From Novacetimonas hansenii JCM 7643 (GTDB lineage Bacteria; Pseudomonadota; Alphaproteobacteria; Acetobacterales; Acetobacteraceae), in NCBI RefSeq assembly GCF_000964405.1, contig NZ_BANE01000012.1:1-34399 (forward strand): a DNA stretch of 34,399 bases, written 5' to 3'. Positions within the stretch are counted from its first letter, which is position 1, and each line of letters begins with the position of its first letter. The notes under the pieces were generated by a model that saw only the letters and a list, made by a program, of their open reading frames with translations, did not search any database and had not been told where the DNA came from. This document shows, one piece after another, positions 1-6,940 of this stretch. The position numbers and the translations under genes are program-made.

Positions 1-153
1 CAACAGGCTGGTATTGTTCAAAAACTTTCGGATCAGGCTCTTAGACAAAGCAGAATGATTGAAAGTGATAAAATTTTATCGATGATTAGCCCTGCACACC
101 CACACGTTCCTCTTTCGCAAACTGTTGCCAGCGGTGAACCGGAAAGGGAATGA
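1..153 (+). CDS. Possible C-terminal fragment of an unidentified protein
   Basis: The first reading frame is open from the window edge to a TGA at 151-153, giving about 50 residues (starting QQAGIVQKLSDQ). The first 25 or so residues look like a plausible polar helix. I do not recognise a family. It would run convergently into the exonuclease-like gene and overlap its end by 68 bp, which is unusual, so this may be chance. A perfect 14-bp palindrome (GATAAAATTTTATC, 67-80) lies inside it near the convergence point. Sequence left of the window is needed to decide. Confidence 0.25.
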   Translation, partial: QQAGIVQKLSDQALRQSRMIESDKILSMISPAHPHVPLSQTVASGEPERE

Positions 154-1213
154 CCTGAGCCGATACGATTACAATTTCTTCAAACTCATCAACCAGTTCC
201 CCGGCTAACTCTTTGCCAATACGAGTGGCTGAGTTCATGTAAAGCTTCATATTCACCCAATGGCAGGTCTTCATCCAGTCTGTATCAAGATTAAAAGCCT
301 TGCAGGTGTTCAGGACCATCTGAGCGTCAAAAGTTACATTAAACGCATAGACAGTCCTGTCAGACAGGTGTTTGACGACTTCAGGGTAAATGTCCTGCCA
401 TGTTGTGACACTCTGGTTTCCCATAAGTGTTGCACGTGTGAAAATATCCTTCGTCATGTGATGATGGTCGCTGGCTTGCTTCTGAATGGACACAGAAGGT
501 TGGCAGAAACGATTGAACAGCAGATTCCCCTTATGGTCTGTTATCGTAATCTGAAGCACCTGGTCCTGTTCTTCTCGGCCTGTCGTTTCAACATTCAACA
601 CCAGATACGCTTTTGCAGGAATTTTCTTCTTTTGTGAGATAGGACACTGAGCCAGTTTTCCGGGTCTTTCTATCTGTCTCAACAAGGTTTTTAACGCCTT
701 GTCAGTGTCCAGGCTGGTCATGAGACGGGAAAAATCATTGTTCCACCACAGCATGGAAATCTCTGCGGGTTTCAGTCCTTCCCAGATGTCTTTCAGGATG
801 GTCTTCTGAACCTGAGAGAAGCAGTTCCTTAATTGTCCAAGAGCAGGCATCAGCATCCTGTCAAAACCAAAATCCATACGTTTTTTGGTGATAAAAGGCT
901 GAAGATATGGCTCAACCAATTGTTCCAGAACTTTACGCTTATAATCAGCCTTGTCCTTGATAGTCGCAGGAACGTCTATGTATCCTGGAAATAAGCCGAT
1001 TATGTCACAACCCACCTCTTCCACTTTATCAGCAATAGATGTTCTTGGTGCATTCACCATGACAAAATCACGAATGTAAAAAACGGTTGAACTTCCCACC
1101 TTTCGTTCATCAGAGAAACAACGCAGGTAACGTCCAGCCAAGGGGCAGGAACGTTTGTCAGGGATTCTGATGCCTTCAGAGAGCAGGGAAAAGACAGTGC
1201 TGTAATTTATCAT
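86..1213 (-). CDS. DnaQ-like exonuclease-fold protein, probably inactive
   Basis: A 375-residue protein. The C-terminal third carries an RNase H-like 3'-5' exonuclease fold: motif I is LVLNVETTG (about residue 204 onward in this start) and motif II is YAFNVTFDAQMV. In active DnaQ/DEDD exonucleases motif I is D-x-E-T-T-G; here the Asp is Asn, and no clear third motif (HxxxxD or YxxxD) follows, so nuclease activity is doubtful. The N-terminal 200 residues match no family I know. The start at 1213 is chosen because GGAG lies 7 nt upstream and because a good promoter places the transcript start near 1246; the longer start at 1252 has no ribosome binding site. It lies on the AT-rich mobile element and may be an accessory replication or defence protein. 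The fold is fairly sure; the role is unknown. Confidence 0.6.
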   Translation of the reverse strand: MINYSTVFSLLSEGIRIPDKRSCPLAGRYLRCFSDERKVGSSTVFYIRDFVMVNAPRTSIADKVEEVGCDIIGLFPGYIDVPATIKDKADYKRKVLEQLVEPYLQPFITKKRMDFGFDRMLMPALGQLRNCFSQVQKTILKDIWEGLKPAEISMLWWNNDFSRLMTSLDTDKALKTLLRQIERPGKLAQCPISQKKKIPAKAYLVLNVETTGREEQDQVLQITITDHKGNLLFNRFCQPSVSIQKQASDHHHMTKDIFTRATLMGNQSVTTWQDIYPEVVKHLSDRTVYAFNVTFDAQMVLNTCKAFNLDTDWMKTCHWVNMKLYMNSATRIGKELAGELVDEFEEIVIVSAQVIPFPVHRWQQFAKEERVGVQG

Positions 1214-1252
1214 AGTATTACTCCATTCAATAACTCCTTCAATATACGTCAT

Positions 1253-1280
1253 TTATAAACTATATTTATAGTTATTGCAA
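1253..1280 (-). promoter_or_regulatory. Promoter with embedded inverted-repeat operator for the exonuclease-like gene
   Basis: On the minus strand a -35 TTGCAA (1275-1280) and a -10 TTATAA (1253-1258) are separated by 16 bp. The spacer is almost entirely an inverted repeat, AACTATA-tt-TATAGTT (1258-1273), the usual layout of a repressor site. The 17-nt string TATAAACTATATTTATA (1254-1270) recurs with one change at 3616-3632. The binding protein is not known; the RHH-like protein at 3908 is a candidate. Confidence 0.5.
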
Positions 1281-1560
1281 TGTTTATATGTATTATCATA
1301 AATAAATACACAAATAGTTATAATATTAATGCGAATAATCAAAAGGTTTGTTTGTTGTTTCAGTTGTGTGTTTTGCATGGAATGGTCAACAGGGTTTTCT
1401 GTTGACTGGTAAGAGAAAAAACACAGCAAGGTTCAACAGGAAACCTGTGCGACTATATGTTGAAAAAATCAGACACAGACGAAATACCCCGGATATCATT
1501 CGGAAACAGGTTTACTGGAATAACCCGTAGGGCAAAGCATCGGACATGCTGTTTCAATGA
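1281..1560. other. AT-rich intergenic stretch, no supported gene
   Basis: Very AT-rich to about 1340, with a second half-copy of the operator-like string (AGTTATAA near 1317). An open frame at 1348-1530 (+) has no ribosome binding site and no recognisable family, and I do not call it. Confidence 0.4.
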
Positions 1561-1850
1561 GAAATAAGCCATGGAGAAAAACAGAACAGACTTTCAGGGA
1601 AGATTATACCCTTCACGGGCAAACCATGCTTCTACGGTTCATTTATGGAGGAAACCGGAAGTTCACTACAAAACAAAAAAATCTGTAGTGATCTTTGAAA
1701 CCAGAAACAGATTTTCCAGATGAATCTGGTGGAACAGGTAAAACGCGAAATAAGCCACACAGAGACACGCAACAGGAACGAAGGGTATAATCTTCCCCTG
1801 TAGGGTGAAAACCTTCTCCACGGGTCAATTATGGAGATTTACGGGGGATA
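1561..1850. repeat. Repeat-rich non-coding region, candidate replication origin or transfer origin
   Basis: An exact 18-bp inverted repeat (GGGAAGATTATACCCTTC at 1597-1614 and its complement at 1780-1797) encloses two smaller hairpins: CACTACA/TGTAGTG (1664-1670, 1684-1690) and CCAGA-tgaa-TCTGG (1716-1729). The 11-mer GAAATAAGCCA occurs at 1561 and again at 1747, and each copy is followed further on by CACGGG and by a TTATGGAG string (near 1643 and 1829), suggesting two diverged copies of a longer unit. The region lies just downstream of the replication protein gene, so an origin is the best guess, with an origin of transfer as the alternative. No gene is supported here. Confidence 0.4.
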
Positions 1851-1920
1851 TGGAACGAACCTGATAGAGTGACTCACAAGAAACAGAGACAATGCGTCTG
1901 ATTCATCTGAAAGTGATATG

Positions 1921-1967
1921 GAAAAAGAAAAGAACCAAAAGAAAAAAGAAAAAAGAAAAAAAAAGAA
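1921..1967 (+). repeat. Purine tract of repeated G(A)n units
   Basis: Almost uninterrupted A with regularly spaced G, i.e. units such as GAAAAAA repeated. It lies between the repeat-rich region and the end of the replication gene. It could be an unwinding or bending tract of an origin, or simple slippage sequence. Confidence 0.5.
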
Positions 1968-2037
1968 TGTTGGGTGGATTTCATAATCCATAGTTATCCG
2001 TCCACACCTGTCTCACGTCAAAAACAAAACCGGAACC

Positions 2038-3399
2038 TTACAAAGCTCCTGATTTTTTCATTCTGTAATAGGTTGCCCTGGAAATGTTCAGGGCTTCCCA
2101 TGGTTTGGAAACTGACAGATTATTTTCCGTAAGCCATGCTTCTCGGCTTTGTCCCTGACTGGTTGGTCTTTCCACATTTCCCTGTTCATGACGTTTTGTG
2201 CGTTTTCTGAGCAATCTTTCCTCATGGTCAATGAGGACACTCAGATGTTTCATTTCCTCACGGGTAATGCCTAATTTCTGAATGATGGTCTTTGTGCCTG
2301 TCGTATAGCCCTTGTGTCGTTTTTTGGCTGAATAGTCCTGACCGGCTTTTTTGTAGAGGGTCTGCATGGCGTTGTGCATATGTTTGGCAATATATCCCTC
2401 ATCAATCACGCCTTCAGCCCATTGTTCCAGATTGGAGGGGAGATTGTCAGGATTGGATATCTGAGCCAGCAGGATGCCCGCTTCATGGCAGAAAATATCA
2501 CATTCCCCTTTGCGAACAGGTCCCCTGTAGCGCAGGAAGCCAAGCGTTTTCAGATCATACAGTCCTTTCTTGGCCCATGAGGCCCATCCCTTGAAACCCT
2601 GGGCTCCACGTTCGTCAGGAACAAGCGCATTGGTTTTCCTGCGAGCCAGATATTCAACCCTGGCTTTTTCACGCCTCTCCTGTCTGGCTATCTTCTGTTT
2701 TTTGTAATCCTCGTATTTCTTTGGAAGAACCATGTCGCACAGGGTCGAGAAGTCATAGAACTTCCCTCTGTAATCAAGGAACTCGCATCGATGTCGCCTT
2801 GGATGATGGGAGTTCACACTCCCAGGAAGACGAAAGACACGTGAAAAATCATAGGTTGCCTGGTCTGCTCCCCATGGGATAAATTTTCTTAACAGTTCTC
2901 TGTGAGTGGCCTGAAAGCGTCCTTTGCATCGTGCTGGAACAGGACATTCAAACGTATAATGCAGATAAATCCCTCTGCCAGAACTGAGGATATTGGAGGG
3001 ACGGGGGATATTGTTATCATCACAGAACTTGAGCAGGATTTCATAATTCTCCCCAAGGTCATGATATTGAATGGTGGGGTTGGTTTCATATTTGTAGCAA
3101 TCAAGGTCGATACAGATATGGTCAAAAACCGCGACAAACTCACCCTTGCGACTGCATTTGTAAAACCAGTTCATGGAGATATAGGAATCTTCAATATCCT
3201 GGGCCATGTCAAAAACGGTTTCGTATTCCGAGATATGGTAAGGTTTATCCCACCATGTTCTGCCTTTTGCATCAGGCTGTTTTAATTTCTGACCCATGAT
3301 GAAAAACAGATTGGCATTGTAAGGCATGAACCTTTTCATTCTCCAATCGTATGGATATCTGTCGAGTGCTACTTCAGGTTTTTTAAATGCTAGTCCCAT
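2038..3399 (-). CDS. AEP-type primase / replication protein of a mobile element
   Basis: A 453-residue protein with the marks of an archaeo-eukaryotic primase domain: ICIDLD (acidic pair Asp98/Asp100), SSGRGIYLHY (His147) and a later SRVFRLPGSVN block (186-196), the pattern seen in primase-like Rep proteins of plasmids and satellites. A basic, probably coiled segment follows (about 226-256). The C-terminus holds a helix-turn-helix (about 425-450, SKPWEALNISRATYYRMKK), likely for origin binding. The start at 3399 has an excellent AAGGAG about 9 nt upstream. It is transcribed away from the small RNA region and toward the repeats at 1561-1850, which fits an initiator acting on a nearby origin. 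No helicase domain is visible. The exact family is inferred from motifs. Confidence 0.7.
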   Translation of the reverse strand: MGLAFKKPEVALDRYPYDWRMKRFMPYNANLFFIMGQKLKQPDAKGRTWWDKPYHISEYETVFDMAQDIEDSYISMNWFYKCSRKGEFVAVFDHICIDLDCYKYETNPTIQYHDLGENYEILLKFCDDNNIPRPSNILSSGRGIYLHYTFECPVPARCKGRFQATHRELLRKFIPWGADQATYDFSRVFRLPGSVNSHHPRRHRCEFLDYRGKFYDFSTLCDMVLPKKYEDYKKQKIARQERREKARVEYLARRKTNALVPDERGAQGFKGWASWAKKGLYDLKTLGFLRYRGPVRKGECDIFCHEAGILLAQISNPDNLPSNLEQWAEGVIDEGYIAKHMHNAMQTLYKKAGQDYSAKKRHKGYTTGTKTIIQKLGITREEMKHLSVLIDHEERLLRKRTKRHEQGNVERPTSQGQSREAWLTENNLSVSKPWEALNISRATYYRMKKSGAL

Positions 3400-3456
3400 A
3401 AAATTCTTCTCCTTTAATCAGGATGAAGAAAAAATCACGAGAACTACATTTTTTAC

Positions 3457-3485
3457 TTGACTAATTCATTTAAATACTACATAAT
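3457..3485 (+). promoter_or_regulatory. Sigma70-type promoter of candidate small RNA 1
   Basis: -35 TTGACT (3457-3462), 17-bp spacer, -10 CATAAT (3480-3485), preceded by TTTTTAC. The same layout with the same upstream bases occurs at 3661-3696. Confidence 0.6.
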
Positions 3486-3491
3486 CAAATC

Positions 3492-3575
3492 ATAAAAACA
3501 GTGCTTGTTTTGCTCTCGGTGGTTTCGTCTCCATCGCATTTGTTAAAGTCAGATGTTTCTCGCATCTGGCTTTTT
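3492..3575 (+). ncRNA. Candidate small RNA 1
   Basis: A promoter at 3457-3485 predicts transcription from about 3492. The transcript would start with an A-rich stretch ending AAAAACAGT, then a first hairpin (GGTGG/CCATC with one G-U, near 3519-3535), then a Rho-independent terminator with stem GTCAGATG/CATCTGGC (3548-3555, 3563-3570) and five Ts. No open frame with a ribosome binding site fits inside the roughly 84 nt. A paralogous module with the same order of parts follows at 3703-3780. The transcript is not antisense to the replication gene; its target is unknown. An attenuated leader is an alternative. Confidence 0.5.
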
Positions 3576-3615
3576 CCATTATTAAAGCATGAAATGTTAA
3601 TTTATGCAAGTAAAA

Positions 3616-3632
3616 TATAAACTGTATTTATA
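3616..3632. promoter_or_regulatory. Second copy of the operator-like motif
   Basis: TATAAACTGTATTTATA differs at one base from the string at 1254-1270 that lies in the exonuclease-gene promoter. It sits 36 bp upstream of the -35 box of candidate small RNA 2, between the two small RNA modules. A common regulator on the element is the simplest reading. Confidence 0.4.
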
Positions 3633-3667
3633 TACACATCACACAATTAATAAAAACGTATTTTTAC

Positions 3668-3696
3668 TTGACAAAATACCCAATATTGTGCATACT
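3668..3696 (+). promoter_or_regulatory. Sigma70-type promoter of candidate small RNA 2
   Basis: -35 TTGACA (3668-3673, perfect consensus), 17-bp spacer, -10 CATACT (3691-3696). The preceding TTTTTAC matches the promoter at 3457. Confidence 0.6.
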
Positions 3697-3702
3697 AAAC
3701 TT

Positions 3703-3780
3703 ACACAAAAACAGTAGTTTGGATGGAGTAGTTCCCCATCTGTGTTATGGAAGCCAGATTCTCACAAGTCTGGCTTTTTT
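3703..3780 (+). ncRNA. Candidate small RNA 2, paralogue of small RNA 1
   Basis: Predicted to start near 3703 from the promoter at 3668-3696. It has the same plan as small RNA 1: an A-rich 5' end with AAAAACAGT, a first hairpin GATGG/CCATC (near 3722-3740), then a terminator with stem GCCAGATT/AGTCTGGC (3753-3760, 3767-3774, one G-U pair) and six Ts. The second arms of the two terminators share TCTGGC, while loops and flanks differ, so the structure is kept better than the sequence. The RHH-like gene begins 128 bp downstream on the same strand, so read-through control of that gene is an alternative to a free small RNA. Confidence 0.5.
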
Positions 3781-3907
3781 GTTGTCCAGATTTCAGGGTA
3801 TCCTTTGTTAAACTGGCTGTTGAGCCATTCCTTGCAATGTCCAGTCTTCCTTGCCTGTGTTTCTGTCATACTGGTTGGACAGGTCTGTTCAACAGGGAAG
3901 GAAATAT

Positions 3908-4216
3908 ATGGAAGACACTACGAAAACATGGGGCATCAGGGGGATTTCTGCTGATGTCAGGCAAGCTGTCATTACACAGAGCCAGAAGCAGGGCATGAAA
4001 GCCGGAGAGTGGCTGACACTGGCTATTCTGGAAAAAATTAAACAGGACAGAAACGCAGGGAAAGCCCTGGTGGCTTCCAATAGGAAACCTGTTGTCAGTG
4101 CAGAGGATGCTTCTGCCGTTCTGGCTTTGCTGGAACGTCTTCAGGGAATGGGGATTGAACCTCCTGACAGAATGAAACGAAAAGCTATCACTCTGGTCAG
4201 AAGGTCTATGCGTTAA
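3908..4216 (+). CDS. Small ribbon-helix-helix-like protein of a mobile element
   Basis: A 102-residue protein. Residues of about 9-40 (IRGISADVRQAVITQSQKQG, then a short turn and EWLTLAIL) resemble the ribbon-helix-helix domains of plasmid mobilisation, partition and copy-control proteins, with a short strand followed by two helices. The remainder is a charged linker and a second helical part. The start at 3908 is chosen because GGGAAGGAAA lies just upstream; a longer frame to 3851 has no comparable site. It lies directly after the two small RNA modules and could repress the element's promoters through the motif found at 1254 and 3616. The domain assignment is by pattern only. Confidence 0.5.
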   Translation: MEDTTKTWGIRGISADVRQAVITQSQKQGMKAGEWLTLAILEKIKQDRNAGKALVASNRKPVVSAEDASAVLALLERLQGMGIEPPDRMKRKAITLVRRSMR

Positions 4217-4276
4217 CAAAAGCGTGATGTAATGACACATACCAGAAACATGGGGTTTTGATACACTACCTAATCT

Positions 4277-6814
4277 TTAGTGACGACTACTTTGTAGATT
4301 ATCTAGAATCATAACTTCCTCTTCCAATATTTTTATGTAATCGTGTCGTATTGAATCGCTTACAATGAACCGCCTCTGGTCTTTTATTTTATTAATGACA
4401 TTAATAATATTGTGAGTTTCTTCATATGTCTTGTAATTTTTTATAATCCTAGACCAACAAGAACTTGATTCTTTTATGAGTAAAGGGCTATGAATATTTT
4501 GACGAATTAATTTTTCCATTAATTCTATAATATTATTTGGGTTTCGGTTTACTAGTTTTTCGTATTCATCAAAACACAATTGTAATTTTTTATATATGAA
4601 GCCTCCTTGTGCATAATCGTCATCTCCAAACATAGTATGTTTAACATATGAAGAAATAGCTTTTTCTATAAGGCTCCTTAAAATTTTTGTATCATGATGT
4701 TTTTGTTTCTTATATTTTTTTATGTAAAAATCTCCTAGCTTCAAACAAAATTCTGACTTATTCCGATCTGAAAATTGAGCATTTTCAATAACCGCATTAC
4801 ACACCTCTGGTGTTTGCTCAAATATTCTTTCTGTTCCAAGGAAAATTATATATTTGGCGCGCATCATAAATATATTAGAGTAGTTTCTTTTTTGTGCTTT
4901 ATCAAAACATTTGAGAGCTAGCTCAAATTTTGGTGTTGGAGAAAATGTATAAGCTTGACCTAAAAGAGCCTGAAATTCACCTTGTCCATAGAGGGCATTA
5001 TCATAATTTTCCAAACCGGATGCCAATGAAATTACCGCATCATAATTTTTCACTTTAATGAAATTACGAGCATTCATTAATTTAATTTTCTCATCCTTAG
5101 ATAATTCAGAAGGGGATTTTTTATACGTGTCAACTGTCCTTTTGATGTAATCATAATTTGGGTTATTGAAATATATATCTTTTACATAACTTGAACTTGA
5201 TGGGGAAACTGCATATTTAATTTCACCTCCTTCACCTTCAGAAATAGTTAAAAATATTATTCGTAACTTAGATATGCATTCTTCGATTTCTTCTCTTGGG
5301 ATGAGAACAAATATCACAGATATTTCACGTAAAGATAAAACATCTCCGAAGTAATCTATTCCAAATAGAATTATTTTTGCACGAGGGGTGCTTGTTAATG
5401 AGCGGAACTCTCTATCATATAAATATTTCCGAGCTTCGACGCCACCATCGCGTGTGAAAGTTTTTATGGCATCTGCGTAACTAGATTCATATCGTCGGAT
5501 TCCAACTATAGTTTCAATCAACAAGGGTAGAGACGAGGATACGATTTTTATTTCTCTTAAGTCTTTTTCTGAAGGTGTAGGAACCGAAAACTGTCTGCAA
5601 ACAGCTTTTAAAAATGTTATCAGTTCGTTGTCTTTTAGTCCTCCAACTTGCATCGCTGAAGACTTTGCATAAAATGGTTCGTTACGCATAGTATATAGGA
5701 TTTTTTGCTTTTTGGAGCCTCTATTGATAATGGCATAGAGAGTTTCCTCTCCGGTATCTTCTCCTACTCGCGATAGCGCATCAATATCATCAAGGACAAT
5801 TAAACCAGAATAATTAGAGAAAAATTCTATAAGTTTACTTTCAAGTTGTGTTGTTGTGCAATTACTTAATTCTTCTGTGGAAAAAGCCGCACCATTTTTT
5901 AATATTTCTTTATACATATCTATTTTGTTTTTGAAATCACGCCCAAGAAATTTTTTCTCCGTAGCTTTTAATACATCCAACTCTGTTTCTTTGGCGGATA
6001 AATAAATTATGTAGTCAGGATTGCTGCCACAAGAAAAATCAATATTAGAACCAAAGTCTGATAAAGTTTTTGCAAATTCGTAGGCGAGAGTGCTTTTTCC
6101 TGAACCGCCAGTTCCGCAGAGATAGAAGCGTGGCATAAATTCTTCTTCAAGTAGCCATCGCCATAAATTCCATTCTATTTCAGGACGGTTTACGAATGCT
6201 TTAATTGTAGAGGATGAAGGAGGTATCGAACGATGGACGGGGAAACCGACACCTTCCTCTTCTAAGTTCCTACTAGAAACTAGAAAGGGTATATTGCTTG
6301 AGTTTGCTTCAATCGTTTCGTGGTGTAGTCTAATAAAAATAGTTCCAGTTTCATATTTTTTGGTTTTTGTTCCAGAAATTATAGAGAAATTTTTATTTAT
6401 AGAAATAGGCATGTGGTTTTTTCTTTTTTGTGCATAAAGTATTATTATTTTTTTTTCTTTGTAAAAATATGTTTTGGATTTTATTGTTAGTTCTGATGTG
6501 CAGACAGATCTAATAAAATTGTTTATAGATTCTATATTTATATCATCAACAAGGCCAACGATTTCCCTATTTTTGTTGACGCCAAATATTATACATCCTC
6601 CATACGAGTTGTGCATTCCCAATAAAGTTTTAATAATACCAAATCCATAAGGATCAGAAGACAGGTTTTGAGGTGAATTTTCTTTAAAATCAAATGTGAA
6701 GCATTCATCTTCATAAATAATGTTATCATTTATTGTTTCAGGAAATATTTCCCCAAAAGAAGATGGAAAAAGTCCAGAGGAAATAAAGGCATAGATTTTT
6801 TTTTCTGTCGACAT
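4277..6814 (-). CDS. AlbA_2 (Schlafen-like) - STAND NTPase - TPR protein, candidate anti-phage defence
   Basis: An 845-residue, strikingly AT-rich gene. Residues of about 34-172 match the AlbA_2/Schlafen AAA_4 domain: FDFKE (41-45), HNSYGGCIIFGVNKN (68-82) and GTIFIRLHHETIEAN near the end. Residues of about 205-440 form a STAND/NB-ARC-type NTPase: P-loop GTGGSGKST (234-242), Walker B LIVLDDID (338-345), sensor-like ILYTMRNEP (372-380) and a SLPLLIE block (429-435) like the GxP motif. Residues of about 575-840 are helical and repeat-like, consistent with TPR sensor repeats. This order, effector-like domain then STAND core then repeats, is that of bacterial NLR-like defence proteins, which sense a phage component and activate the N-terminal effector. 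Defence is an inference; a transcriptional regulator is the main alternative. It stands alone, between the RHH-like gene and the integrase, a typical cargo position. Confidence 0.75.
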   Translation of the reverse strand: MSTEKKIYAFISSGLFPSSFGEIFPETINDNIIYEDECFTFDFKENSPQNLSSDPYGFGIIKTLLGMHNSYGGCIIFGVNKNREIVGLVDDINIESINNFIRSVCTSELTIKSKTYFYKEKKIIILYAQKRKNHMPISINKNFSIISGTKTKKYETGTIFIRLHHETIEANSSNIPFLVSSRNLEEEGVGFPVHRSIPPSSSTIKAFVNRPEIEWNLWRWLLEEEFMPRFYLCGTGGSGKSTLAYEFAKTLSDFGSNIDFSCGSNPDYIIYLSAKETELDVLKATEKKFLGRDFKNKIDMYKEILKNGAAFSTEELSNCTTTQLESKLIEFFSNYSGLIVLDDIDALSRVGEDTGEETLYAIINRGSKKQKILYTMRNEPFYAKSSAMQVGGLKDNELITFLKAVCRQFSVPTPSEKDLREIKIVSSSLPLLIETIVGIRRYESSYADAIKTFTRDGGVEARKYLYDREFRSLTSTPRAKIILFGIDYFGDVLSLREISVIFVLIPREEIEECISKLRIIFLTISEGEGGEIKYAVSPSSSSYVKDIYFNNPNYDYIKRTVDTYKKSPSELSKDEKIKLMNARNFIKVKNYDAVISLASGLENYDNALYGQGEFQALLGQAYTFSPTPKFELALKCFDKAQKRNYSNIFMMRAKYIIFLGTERIFEQTPEVCNAVIENAQFSDRNKSEFCLKLGDFYIKKYKKQKHHDTKILRSLIEKAISSYVKHTMFGDDDYAQGGFIYKKLQLCFDEYEKLVNRNPNNIIELMEKLIRQNIHSPLLIKESSSCWSRIIKNYKTYEETHNIINVINKIKDQRRFIVSDSIRHDYIKILEEEVMILDNLQSSRH

Positions 6815-6940
6815 TTATTTTAACCAGTTTATGATTGTAAGGTAGGTAATATCCGCAATCACATTAAATATTTTTTATTGAAACGCCATACTTTATTTTA
6901 CAAGTTCATTTCTTTTTTGAGAGTTTGATCAATGTCAAGT
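6815..6940. other. AT-rich gap upstream of the STAND gene
   Basis: It should hold the promoter of the STAND gene and the end of the integrase transcript. I see no consensus promoter with correct spacing and no clear terminator. Confidence 0.3.

Noticed and set aside
1643-1828. A 61-codon minus-strand open frame in the repeat region
   Set aside because: It runs across the inverted repeats and hairpins, has no ribosome binding site and no homology I recognise.
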